A program made the translations under genes and the position numbers. Shown here in pieces: positions 23,441 through 33,745 of a stretch of 64,000 nucleotides of DNA. This DNA is from Ixodes scapularis. Lineage: Eukaryota; Arthropoda; Arachnida; Ixodida; Ixodidae. The DNA lies in NCBI RefSeq assembly GCF_016920785.2, contig NW_024609879.1, positions 10,355,145 to 10,419,144 of the forward strand, given 5' to 3'. How positions within the stretch are numbered: position 1 is the stretch's first letter; each line of letters opens with the position of its first letter. The notes below the pieces were generated by a model. That model saw only the letters and a list, made by a program, of their open reading frames with translations, searched no databases and had not been told where the DNA came from.

Positions 23441-25254
23441 TCATCCCGGTTCTCTCAAACCAGTCAGCCGCAAAAATTTTTCGGCTTCCGAACTTAAGTG
23501 GACGGATGTGTGACTGATGCATTCGGGAGACGTCTTTATTCTAATGGTCTCTCTCACTAATCTTTTCATGTCGTTGTTTTCTTTTTCTACAATCTTTACG
23601 TCTCCCCAGGCTGGAGTGCAGTCGGCACATTCATTCAAATGTTTAGCTATTTCCGAATTCGTATCATTGTTTTTTACATTTCTTTTATGTTCCGATAATC
23701 TGTCATTCACACATCTTTTGGTTTGACCTACATAAATGACACCACATTTCATTGGTATCTCGTACACTACACCGATCACGCATACTGTAGACTTCTCTCT
23801 GTGCGCCCTTTTACACTGGTTGGGTGTTCTCAAAAATGGGGTCAACGGTCCAATCTGAAATCCCTCTCAAAAACTACGTCGGCGCCGAACTTCTTTGCGC
23901 ACGCCTTTAAGTTGTGTGAGATGTCATGGTGGTACGGGATAACCGCCCAACGACCCCGCCGGGGCTCTAGACTTCCTTTATTTCCCGAAACTATCTTTTT
24001 TATCTGTCCAATTATGCTATCACCCGAAAACCCAGCATTCCTCAGTCGACACATCTGCTTCTCCACTGCCTTACTAACGTAGTGGGTGCAAGATCGGTTT
24101 AAGGCATTGCCTAATAATGATCTAATAATGCCGCATTTAACTGTCCTGGAGTGGCAACTCGAGCGCGGCAGGATAGGTTTCGGCATGAGTTTTCCGTACT
24201 CCCAGCATATACCATTTTTCACGTGAATCTGCAAATCCAGAAACTGCAAGCTCCCAGCTTTCTCTCTTTCTAGCGTAAATTCCAATTCTGGTGCGGACTT
24301 CCTGACTATTCTTTCCAAATCTCTTCCCAGCTTTTCTTCTGCCGTACACACTAAAATATCATCGACGTAACGTCGGACAAAACCTACGTTCTCTGGCGTT
24401 CCTCCTAGAAAACTCAACACACTGGAATCTAGACTGTTTAAATAAATCTCCGACAGAATCGGCGCCACCGCTGACCCGATACATACACCCTCTTTTTGAA
24501 TATATTTTCGTCCACTGTACTCAACCACTGTTGATTGCAAGTAATAGTCTAAAATACGTAAAAAACTGTCAACCGAAATTCCTGCTCCAGACTGAAATCT
24601 TACAAGATTTAGCTCCAGGTGGTCTTTGACCCGTTCCATCAGGAGATTTTTCTCCAAGGAATAGTATAAGTTTTTTATGTCCATTGAAAAAACAAACCGA
24701 CGCTCATGGTGATGTTCCCCCAAAGTTTCGATTAGTTCCGCAGTGTTCCTGAGCGATAACGCGTTCGCCAACGGCACAAAAGAAAACCCCTTCTGGATGA
24801 ACCCCGATACAACTTTCTGCCACGTTCCATTTTCATTGATTACAGCACGTAATGGCATTTCCGGCTTGTGATCCTTCAGAAAAAATTTGATGCCCAATTC
24901 TGAACGCTGTGCGCCTCTGATTCTAGTGACTAATTGGTCGAATTCATACTCCTTAAGTTCTTTGCAAATACCTCCCCTCAGTCGTGTCAAGTTTTTGTCA
25001 GATTCATTAAATAGGCCTCTCATGGTGCACTCCGCCTTCTCTCTAAACATTTGAAACGGAAGCACAGCAAAACTTCCCGACTTATCCGTTTGCAACGACT
25101 GTAAAGATTTTTCTTTCAACTCTCTCTCAACCACCCGGACCTCCCGAAAGTTTCTCTTTTCAATTGGATAATCGTCTTTCATTAGGTTTTCCATCCGGTC
25201 AAGTGCCTGATCAACAAAAGCAGGTCTTTCATCAACATCAATCGCCCTGGAGAT
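23441..25254 (-). pseudogene. 5'-truncated inverted PLE copy
   Basis: This copy encodes nearly the same protein as the full-length copy, from SRAIDVDERPAF to the C-terminal SEAEKFLRLTG. It therefore includes the TDKSGSFAVLP motif, the reverse transcriptase with YVDD, and GIY-YIG. One base is missing near 23845 relative to the plus copy (one G of ACCGG), splitting it into 23842-25254 and 23441-23845. It lacks about the first 220 codons. The open frame runs on past 25254 into the inverted tail, adding about 26 non-native residues at the N-terminus. Non-functional on its own. Confidence 0.9.
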
Positions 25255-25809
25255 TGTAGAAAAATAAAACAACGACATGAAAAGATTAGTGAGAGAGACC
25301 ATTAGAATAAAGACGTCTCCCGAATGCATCAGTCACACGTCCGTCCACTTAAGTTCGGAAGCCGAAAAATTTTTGCGGCTGACTGGTTTGAGAGAACCGG
25401 GATGACCTCGGGGTTTCACGGTGTGTGTGGGGGGACAAGGGTTCTGTCGGCGTCTTTGCGACTGTGTTTGGGAGAGCCGGAGTGACCTCGGGATGTCGCG
25501 GTGTGGGCTGTTGACACGGGATCTGTCGGCAACTTGGAGTTGGCGCCATCAAAATTGTTTTTGACTGGAATGTACGGGGGCTTGGGAAAAGGAAGAGGGA
25601 ATGGGTGGAGTTTTGGGAAAAGGAAGGGAAAAAGAGGGGGACGAGGGTGGCGAGTGACATATATGTTTGTCCTGTGAAATAAAGTTTGTAGCTGCGTTTG
25701 AGACTTCGTCCCTGTCGTTATGTGTTTTGTCCCTTGTCCGTATCCCCAGTCTCGGGTTACAACTATGCTCAATTTACACCAGCTAGCCTGCACCCTCACC
25801 ATTGCTTCT
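25251..25809 (+). repeat. 5' pLTR of the full-length PLE
   Basis: 559 bp, identical in length to 28091-28649 with about five substitutions. It contains the C-terminal coding end of the ORF, a C-rich/G-rich middle, an AATAAA signal near 25679, and at its right end the presumed start codon of the ORF. Such repeats, which overlap both ends of the ORF, are called pLTRs in Penelope. Confidence 0.9.
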
Positions 25810-28245
25810 TTACTTGTTCCTGAGGCAGGCATCGTCCCATTTTCTTCGACCCAGTTGTGGCACTCGTCACCAGTGGCAGTGTATGTGCAAACGTTGCTGA
25901 CTTTGTGCAAGTTGGGCCATCGTTTGGCTGAATTAGAAGCAGATGTGTGTTTCTTCGGGATCTGCCTAAGAAAGAAGCATGTAGACCCGACTACGTTTGG
26001 ACACCTTTCGTCGACCGGCATCCCGTGGAGATACAAGAAAAGGCTGCTCAAGGCTTACAGGAACTGCACAAGCGACTTAATTGGCAACATCCGAGTTGTG
26101 TGTGACCAGTTGTGGGGCAACGTCCTGGGACAGGACTTCAGAAAGGCGAAGGACTACAAAGATTGGACTGGACTCAGGCAGATTGACTTCGAGAGACTCT
26201 GGTACGTGAAAAGAAGGCTTGTACTTGAAGGCATAGGTGCACGCAAATCGAACACGGGATTCGCCCCCAAGAAGAGCAACATTGGCCAGGGCAGCGCAGC
26301 GGAACATGGGATTGTCAATCCATGTGAGGCTGTGTTATCGGAACGTGCAAAAACGCTGTTGATGAAGGGTCCTAAGTTTTGTGTCAATGTCAAGCCAGCG
26401 CGCCTTGATGTTTTTTCGAATATCCAGACGGTCTCCAGGGCGATTGATGTTGATGAAAGACCTGCTTTTGTTGATCAGGCACTTGACCGGATGGAAAACC
26501 TAATGAAAGACGATTATCCAATTGAAAAGAGAAACTTTCGGGAGGTCCGGGTGGTTGAGAGAGAGTTGAAAGAAAAATCTTTACAGTTGTTGCAAACGGA
26601 TAAGTCGGGAAGTTTTGCTGTGCTTCCTTTTCAAATGTTTAGAGAGAAGGCGGAGTGCACCATGAGAGGCCTATTTAATGAATCTGACAAAAACTTGACA
26701 CGACTGAGGGGAGGTATTTGCAAAGAACTTAAGGAGTATGAATTCGACCAATTAGTCACTAGAATCAGAGGCGCACAGCGTTCAGAATTGGGCATCAAAT
26801 TTTTTCTGAAGGATCACAAGCCGGAAATGCCATTACGTGCTGTAATCAATGAAAATGGAACGTGGCAGAAAGTTGTATCGGGGTTCATCCAGAAGGGGTT
26901 TTCTTTTGTGCCGTTGGCGAACGCGTTATCGCTCAGGAACACTGCGGAACTAATCGAAATTTTGGGGGAACATCACCATGAGCGTCGGTTTGTTTTCTCA
27001 ATGGACATAAAAAACTTATACTATTCCTTGGAGAAAAATCTCCTGATGGAACGGGTCAAAGACCACCTGGAGCTAAATCTTGTAAGATTTCAGTCTGGAG
27101 CAGGAATTTCGGTTGACAGTTTTTTACGTATTTTAGACTATTACTTGCAATCAACAGTGGTTGAGTACAGTGGACGAAAATATATTCAAAAAGAGGGTGT
27201 ATGTATCGGGTCAGCGGTGGCGCCGATTCTGTCGGAGATTTATTTAAACAGTCTAGATTCCAGTGTGTTGAGTTTTCTAGGAGGAACGCCAGAGAACGTA
27301 GGTTTTGTCCGACGTTACGTCGATGATATTTTAGTGTGTACGGCAGAAGAAAAGCTGGGAAGAGATTTGGAAAGAATAGTCAGGAAGTCCGCACCAGAAT
27401 TGGAATTTACGCTAGAAAGAGAGAAAGCTGGGAGCTTGCAGTTTCTGGATTTGCAGATTCACGTGAAAAATGGTATATGCTGGGAGTACGGAAAACTCAT
27501 GCCGAAACCTATCCTGCCGCGCTCGAGTTGCCACTCCAGGACAGTTAAATGCGGCATTATTAGATCATTATTAGGCAATGCCTTAAACCGATCTTGCACC
27601 CACTACGTTAGTAAGGCAGTGGAGAAGCAGATGTGTCGACTGAGGAATGCTGGGTTTTCGGGTGATAGCATAATTGGACAGATAAAAAAGATAGTTTCGG
27701 GAAATAAAGGAAGTCTAGAGCCCCGGCGGGGTCGTTGGGCGGTTATCCCGTACCACCATGACATCTCACACAACTTAAAGGCGTGCGCAAAGAAGTTCGG
27801 CGCCGACGTAGTTTTTGAGAGGGATTTCAGATTGGACCGGTTGACCCCATTTTTGAGAACACCCAACCAGTGTAAAAGGGCGCACAGAGAGAAGTCTACA
27901 GTATGCGCGATCGGTGTAGTGTACGAGATACCAATGAAATGTGGTGTCATTTATGTAGGTCAAACCAAAAGATGTGTGAATGACAGATTATCGGAACATA
28001 AAAGAAATGTAAAAAACAATGATACGAATTCGGAAATAGCTAAACATTTGAATGAATGTGCCGACTGCACTCCAGCCTGGGGAGACGTAAAGATTGTAGA
28101 AAAAGAAAACAACGACATGAAAAGATTAGTGAGAGAGACCATTAGAATAAAGACGTCTCCCGAATGCATCAGTCACACGTCCGTCCACTTAAGTTCGGAA
28201 GCCGAAAAATTTTTGCGGCTGACTGGTTTGAGAGAACCGGGATGA
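25765..28245 (+). CDS. Penelope-like reverse transcriptase with GIY-YIG endonuclease
   Basis: Intact 826-residue ORF. The start ATG at 25765 is chosen because MLNLHQLACTLT matches MFNIHQL and MFNAYQL at the start of the two other PLEs in the window; an in-frame ATG at 25720 would add 15 residues. The N-terminal region has PKFCVNVKPARLD and TDKSGSFAVLP. The reverse transcriptase follows, with FFLKDHKPEMPLRAVIN, the FSMDIKNLYYSL motif, EGVCIGSAVAPILSEIY and the catalytic YVDD at about residue 518. The GIY-YIG nuclease starts near residue 717 (GVVYEIP...VIYVGQTKRCVNDRLSEH). Length and domain order match PLEs, which copy RNA into DNA at a nick made by the nuclease. All catalytic motifs seen are present, so this may be an active master copy. 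Its 3' end lies in the 3' pLTR. Confidence 0.95.
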   Translation: MLNLHQLACTLTIASLLVPEAGIVPFSSTQLWHSSPVAVYVQTLLTLCKLGHRLAELEADVCFFGICLRKKHVDPTTFGHLSSTGIPWRYKKRLLKAYRNCTSDLIGNIRVVCDQLWGNVLGQDFRKAKDYKDWTGLRQIDFERLWYVKRRLVLEGIGARKSNTGFAPKKSNIGQGSAAEHGIVNPCEAVLSERAKTLLMKGPKFCVNVKPARLDVFSNIQTVSRAIDVDERPAFVDQALDRMENLMKDDYPIEKRNFREVRVVERELKEKSLQLLQTDKSGSFAVLPFQMFREKAECTMRGLFNESDKNLTRLRGGICKELKEYEFDQLVTRIRGAQRSELGIKFFLKDHKPEMPLRAVINENGTWQKVVSGFIQKGFSFVPLANALSLRNTAELIEILGEHHHERRFVFSMDIKNLYYSLEKNLLMERVKDHLELNLVRFQSGAGISVDSFLRILDYYLQSTVVEYSGRKYIQKEGVCIGSAVAPILSEIYLNSLDSSVLSFLGGTPENVGFVRRYVDDILVCTAEEKLGRDLERIVRKSAPELEFTLEREKAGSLQFLDLQIHVKNGICWEYGKLMPKPILPRSSCHSRTVKCGIIRSLLGNALNRSCTHYVSKAVEKQMCRLRNAGFSGDSIIGQIKKIVSGNKGSLEPRRGRWAVIPYHHDISHNLKACAKKFGADVVFERDFRLDRLTPFLRTPNQCKRAHREKSTVCAIGVVYEIPMKCGVIYVGQTKRCVNDRLSEHKRNVKNNDTNSEIAKHLNECADCTPAWGDVKIVEKENNDMKRLVRETIRIKTSPECISHTSVHLSSEAEKFLRLTGLREPG

Positions 28246-28649
28246 CCTCGGGGTTTCACGGTGTGTGTGGGGGGACAAGGGTTCTGTCGGCGTCTTTGCG
28301 ACTGTGTTTGGGAGAGCCGGAGTGACCTCGGGATGTCGCGGTGTAGGCTGTTGACACGGGATCTGTCGGCAACTTGGAGTTGGCGCCATCAAAATTGTTT
28401 TTGACTGGAATGTACGGGGGCTTGGGAAAAGGAAGAGGGAAGGGGTGGAGTTTTGGGAAAAGGAAGGGAAAAAGAGGGGGACGAGGGTGGCGAGTGACAT
28501 ATATGTTTGTCCTGTGAAATAAAGTTTGTAGCTGCGTTTGAGACTTCGTCCCTGTCGTTCTGTGTTTTGTCCCTTGTCCGTATCCCCAGTCTCGGGTTAC
28601 AACTGTGCTCAATTTACACCAGCTAGCCTGCACCCTCACCATTGCTTCT
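28091..28649 (+). repeat. 3' pLTR of the full-length PLE
   Basis: Copy of 25251-25809. The position equivalent to the start ATG is GTG here, and the upstream ATG is CTG. Followed directly by the 12-bp target duplication. Confidence 0.9.
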
Positions 28650-28661
28650 TGACGCTTATAT

Positions 28662-29446
28662 ATTGATAATATGCCAGTCATGTCACTATATAAAAATGAC
28701 CCCGTCGTGCATGAGCGGATAAAAACATTCAAAACGTAGAGAATAAAGTTCGAGGGCTATAAAAGTTGTCTCTTCGTATTGCTTTCTCTGCCAGGCTGCT
28801 TTTATCGGGCACTTGTTCTCAAAGATTTCGAGCGTGCGAGTGATATTTTGAACGTAGAACAAGCAGCTTCGCTCAGAGCAGAAAGAATAAAACGGTATTT
28901 ACTTATTTAAAATAGGAATAGATTACGTGGCCTTCAATTAATTTTGATCGAATATGCACGTGTAGTTACTGATCCGGTGTTACTGCGTAGTTCTTGCCGT
29001 CTTTCTTAATTTCCAGATGTTCTTCGTTCGTTTGGCACGTATATCCCCCACGCTGAAAAGCGCCGACGTCGTGTTCGCGCTAACAGTGTCCGACAGTGCA
29101 CATAAATACACGTACGAAGCTGTTTTAGCACCGTCTTTAATGCGATGAATTTGAAAGAAAAACACCGTAACTGACCAATTATTTCGTCGGCCTGACTGAG
29201 AAATGTTCCAAGCTAACTAGTACGTACGAATTATTCGGGATATTTGCTCCTATGATCGAGCGCAAAGAGAAAATGCACTCACTTTTTCCCTTAGAAATGC
29301 ATTACCGGAAGTCAATTTTCGACTGGTTGCTGTCTGCTTCAATTTGCGTCAGCACACTAGCGCCACTTGAACCTCTAGCGTACATTATAATAACTCTATG
29401 CTGCCAACGCTATAAGCTCGCGCTCCTAGCTTTCGCTACATGCACC

Positions 29447-29481
<35 letters not shown>

Positions 29482-29744
29482 GCGGGCTGCGCGAGCCGGA
29501 TAACTTGACTACAGCGCCGCCACGAACTGTCAATACACGCGTCCTCACGAGCTCCCGTTGCCGAGCCGCTCCGGTCCCAACACTACCCAAGTATTCTAGT
29601 ACACTGTAGCTTTACTTCACAGGAGGCAGCGGTAGTGCACGAGACGGCTCGTGATCGACACGCGCAATGTGGCGTTTACCCTCGTGCGGAAAGACCACCA
29701 TTGCGACAGAGAAGGCGTTGCGAAACTGGCGGTGAGGTCGGTCT
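28662..29744. other. Intergenic; A-rich tract
   Basis: No gene seen. It contains the right arm of the fold-back around the PLE (29268-29410), a poly-A run of about 30 at 29450-29480, and the complement of the 20.6 kb repeat at 29574-29612. Confidence 0.5.
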
Positions 29745-29756
29745 ATTATCCCAAGC

Positions 29757-29974
29757 CCGGTTCATACATCTGCTTTTCGAGCGACAGAAACGACAAAAAC
29801 AACACGAACGACATGACACCGGGACGATTATGTTCTTATTACAGAGCGTGACAGATAATGCAAAGAGCAGTTTTATCAAGCAATCATGTGTCACGATTGT
29901 CCCGGTGTCATGTCGTTCGTGTCGTTTCTGTCGTTCCTGTAGCTTGGAACGCAGATGTGTGAACCGGCCTTTAC
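29757..29974. repeat. Long hairpin, arms about 80 bp
   Basis: CCGGTTCATACATCTGC...CGACAGAAACGAC...CACGAACGACATGACACCGGGAC is repeated in complement (GTCCCGGTGTCATGTCGTTCGTG...GAACCGGC) after about 75 bp. No ORF. A miniature inverted-repeat element. Confidence 0.7.
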
Positions 29975-30950
29975 GAGCCTACTCCGATGGTACGCTTGAG
30001 CGTCACGGAAAATCGGTCTTCTCGCCTTTTCCAGGTGTCGCCACGGGTAGGAATACTAGCGGGGTATTAAGTGATTTGTTCGGCACACAAGCGTCAGTAC
30101 AGGTTATAACTTTGTCAACATTTCCTGAATCCTATTCTAATTGTAAAATAACAAGGTGTCTTCCCGGGCACAATTTCCGCCCCTATCAAAATCGAACTGG
30201 CGGTGTTTTTAAATACAATATTTAGCATTGTTTTGCGCATTTAGTTCCCGGAAATTAGCAGCACATTCGAAAAGTTGAAGTTGACTGTTTTTTTTTTTTT
30301 TCGTAACTCGCGGAAATGATGACAAACGGTTCCTCTAGTCATTTAGTTGCACATTCACAAGATATATTATAATTTATGTAGCATAATTATCAAACCCGCG
30401 GCCTTTCTGTAACCATCGGTTCGAGACAGATTCTCTGTCGCTCGGTTAACAAGTGTTCATTCAACGCAGTAGTTGCGTTTCAACGACCCGCTGATAAATC
30501 TTGCCCTTTGCTACATCATTGTAAAAATTCATTACGGACTTGAATTATCGCAATATGTGTCATATGCCTTCCAACGATAAGAAGTGTTTCAGAATTGAAT
30601 TGTAAAAAGTTGGTTATCAGATATATTACTTTTGTTTTACAAGAAATTCTTGCCTCACTCCGAGTACCTATGCATTCAACCATAATAACGTAAAAAAGAA
30701 ACATGAATAAACAGCGGCCAAGCGGAGCACAGCGTCATGCACGAAGCCCGAGAAGCCCGGGCAATTGGCGCCTCGGAGTCGCGTCCAGCCGGCGCGCCGG
30801 CAACCCCGCCGTGACCGGGTTGCGGCCACGGCAGGTGCCGCGACGTTGCGGCCACCGCGCGCCTCCGTTATCGAAGGCAAACGTTACACGGCGAATTCTA
30901 CGAATCCCGATGAGCCAGTAGATTTATTGGAGTGAAGCACGTGACAGCGT

Positions 30951-31002
30951 CTCACAGGCGTCCATTCTAGATACTCTAACTCACAGGCGTCCATTCTAGA
31001 CG
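30951..31002. repeat. 29-bp tandem duplication
   Basis: CTCACAGGCGTCCATTCTAGA occurs at 30951 and again at 30980. A recent local duplication in otherwise unassigned sequence (29975-31270 holds nothing else I can name). Confidence 0.6.
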
Positions 31003-31315
31003 CTCCAATTCCCCACTCAGTCGTAGCTTCCACAGTTTGCTAAGTGTGCCCATAGGCAACCAGCAATGCAGCTTGGCACTAGACGTTGCGTCATCTAGCG
31101 ACTGAAAAATAAAACAAATTGGGTAGACCAAGACGGCCCGGGTCGCGAGGACTGCGGGCGGGCGCATTTAGAAACCGCGTGTGAACGTGGAAGTTTGGAT
31201 CGGCGTGAGCCTTTTTGGAGCTGTTTTTTTTTTTTTGAAAAAATAAGTGTCAACTTCACGTCTCTATGACCTTTCCGGGTTCCTGTGACATCTCCCCTAA
31301 GCCTAGAGTTTTCCC

Positions 31316-32545
31316 CCAAAAATAAACGTCGCTACTGCTGCGTGAAAGACTGCCACAGTCGCGAAGGTTACCCAAGCGTCAGACTTTACCGCTTCCCTTT
31401 AAAGGGACCATGAAGGCAATTTAATTTTTTTTTCAGAAAAGGTGTTTCCGCAACCATTGGGGTCTTGGCATGTCACACAATTTTTCCTAGAAGGATGTGA
31501 CTCTTATTTCTGTACCTGCAAATAAATTTGCGAAACCGAAACAAACATTCAGATTTCTTCCCTTTTTCGCCTCTGGAAAGAGAAGTGACGTCAGGGAGCA
31601 CTGTCGGCATCGGTAGGATTTAGTGCACACTCAGTGTGGTTCCCGTGGTTCGCTCTAGTGCACGGAGGTCTGTGAAGAAAAGCTGAAAGAAATAGACGAC
31701 AACGCCGCGCTCGCAAACGAGTTTGGTCTCCCGTTCAGCGACCTCACGCCGACTGAACGGGAGATGCTGCTAAGGACGCAGAACTCTGGATTGGCGACCG
31801 ATGCAGCAATGCTGCGCATTGCTGCGTCGGTCGGCAGTTTACGCAAACTAACGTCGCCCGATCGACCGCACGTCTTTAGCCAACCTTTCGCGCAACCTAC
31901 TGTTGCACATAAACGCGGCATGATTGGTGAGACACCAGTTCGCAAAGCGAACACGAGACGACGCACGAAACCAAAGCCAAAAGTCCGCCGCCCCCGGCGC
32001 TCGAACCTCTTTTTCTTTTTTTTTTTCCATGGTCGCTCGATGCTTGTTACGCGCTCGAGTTAGCAGTGCGGGATGCGTTCAACCAGTGACAAACGGAGGG
32101 ATCGCTTCAGATTACGCTTTTATACACGGTATGAAACCTATTAATTCCCAACTACAACTTCAAAATATTATCCAACGTTCAAATAAACTTTTTTCATCAC
32201 ATCTCACCACCGAAATCGAAACCAAGAGCGCGCCTATCATTGGAACCAATCGCCAAACGAGGAGCCCGTTGTCGTCACGCATCGGCGCACTTTAGTTCAC
32301 CTTTCTGCCGCCGCCTCGGTGGGGTCTCAGGCATCGTTCCCCGCGCTATTATTACCGCGCCTGTTTGCTCGATTGGTGCGGCACCCAAACTTCTGTTCGG
32401 GCTAGAACTTGGTCAACAGTACCTGAGACGTGACTGACATCCATTTCAATCGTCGAATAAAACTTCGAAACTGCCTTCATAGTCCCTTTAAGATCTTGGG
32501 AAGCGACATGGCGACAAAGTGGGTTACTGGAGTGCGATGCATCAA
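31316..32545 (+). pseudogene. THAP-domain N-terminal coding segment, interrupted
   Basis: 31316-31398 reads NKRRYCCVKDCHSREGYPSVRLYRFP, the start of a THAP zinc-finger (C-x4-C, then Y/H-x-F-P). An 1085-bp TTAA element interrupts it. Coding similarity resumes at 32488-32545 (DMATKWVTGVRCI, with the THAP Trp). Then a consensus splice donor GTAAGT follows at 32546. The two parts are out of frame by one base, and no in-frame ATG lies upstream, so this is a broken exon or a remnant of a THAP transposase. THAP domains bind DNA in host regulators and in P-element-like transposases. Confidence 0.5.
31403..32487. mobile_element. TTAA-flanked inverted-repeat element in a THAP exon
   Basis: The ends are AGGGACCATGAAGGCAATTT and, in complement, AGGGACTATGAAGGCAGTTT, flanked by TTAA at 31399-31402 and 32488-32491. 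There is no transposase-sized ORF in 1085 bp. The TTAA duplication and AGGG terminus fit the Kolobok or piggyBac groups; the shorter element at 103-488 has similar ends. Confidence 0.75.
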
Positions 32546-33651
32546 GTAAGTGAATTTTACATTAATTGTTAAAGTGAACGAAAATAGATGTGCAGGCTTG
32601 GAAAGTGGTCTGACAGACTCCTTTTGCAAAATACCGTATTTATACAAGTTGTTTTACGAGTCTCTGAGACAGCTATTAGAGAAATACAGTAGAAAAATTC
32701 GGGCCGATTGTTGCTTCGCTTTGACGTCGAGAATCAGGCGATCAGGTCTTCAAGCGAGATGCCCTTCGACCTGTTCCGGCACTCGTAGTTGTAGGCGTGC
32801 ATTTGGTTGCCACCGCGCGCGCCGTTCGGCACGCGCGGTCGCAACCAAGACCTTTTAAGCATGCAAGTTTTCAAATAGTGGATTTTCGTAGAACAAATTT
32901 TTGTTTGTTTCGGCTACCAAATTTAATGCTGAGTCTGGTAACAAATGTGACGGCGTGAAGAAAACAGGATGCACATTTTTTTTTCTAGGAAAAGCTCGTG
33001 CGAATCGTAAATATCCTTCTCACACGCACACTTTTTTGCCTGTCGCCTTTTTACACCAGGCTTGTGCACTGTTCTCTAGCACGCAGAGTTTGGTTCTAAT
33101 TGCCCACATTTTATTCTAGTGTCGTGGGGGCGTCGGGAGAAGAGGACGGTCGAGCGAGGCGCGAGCGGGGTCCAGCCGGCGAGGAAAGAGGAAGAGCCTG
33201 CTGCACGAGGCTGGAGCCGGGCAGGAACGATAGAGCCGTTCTGGCTGGTCCGGCTCATGTCGGTCCCCGGAGCATTCCACCAGCGAACTTCGGATCAGGA
33301 CCGTCGGGAACGGCGAGCCTGGCCTTGTCGGCCTCGGCCATGACGGTCCAGGAGTGGTTCCGCAGCGAAACTCTGACTGTGATAGCCCGGAACAGCTAGC
33401 GTACGCAGTGCGTGGGAAGGACGATCCGCAGAGGTGAACACGGACTGCGACTGCGATCTATGAACGACAGGTGACAACTAGCCTGGTCGGCGCGTCCGGA
33501 CTGCCGGCTCTCGAAGACGGGCAACCGGGAAGTACAGTAAACCCATTCGCTGCCTTCTCGTTGTGTTGTGTCACTTCCTGGGAGACGAGCGAAGCACAGA
33601 CCTATCGGGCAGCGATTATTATAGAGCGACCCCGCAAGTGCACGAAGACAG

Positions 33652-33745
33652 TTCAAACTGGTGTCCAAATGACAACTCCAGATTATGCTCTAAGCACTTC
33701 GACCTATCAAGGCTCCCGATGGTCTTAAAAAACCGCATAAAATAA
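33652..33745 (+). pseudogene. THAP-domain C-terminal coding segment
   Basis: Reads SNWCPNDNSRLCSKHFDLSRL then a stop 10 codons later. W-x-P-x4-S-x-LCS-x-HF is the second half of the THAP zinc finger (C-x-x-H). A CAG acceptor-like site lies just before it (33649-33651), and joining to the GTAAGT donor at 32546 keeps a plausible frame. The 1.1 kb between has no other coding signal. The domain would be complete but ends early, which argues for a pseudogene. Confidence 0.5.

Larger units (their letters stand above)
23077..28649 (+). mobile_element. Penelope-like composite: inverted truncated copy plus full-length copy
   Basis: A 12-bp direct repeat TGACGCTTATAT (23065-23076 and 28650-28661) brackets the whole unit, so both copies entered together. 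The left part (23077-25250) is a minus-strand copy, 5'-truncated within the N-terminal coding region. It is joined head-to-head at 25251 to a full-length plus-strand copy flanked by 559-bp direct repeats. The junction shows about 3 bp of microhomology (AGA). This architecture (pLTRs plus an inverted 5'-truncated copy) is known for Penelope elements of arthropods. Low divergence between the repeats means recent insertion. Confidence 0.92.
22665..29410. repeat. Inverted arms flanking the PLE insertion
   Basis: 22665-22820 (ATAGAGTTATTATAATGTACGCTAGAGG..., CGCAAATTGAAGCAGACAGC) recurs in complement at about 29268-29410. Without the 5.6 kb PLE composite the two arms would lie about 1.2 kb apart, so the PLE appears to have landed inside an older fold-back element. 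Confidence 0.6.

Noticed and set aside
33119..33477. Arg/Glu-rich ORFs
   Set aside because: Frames on both strands are open and low in complexity; no motif supports coding.
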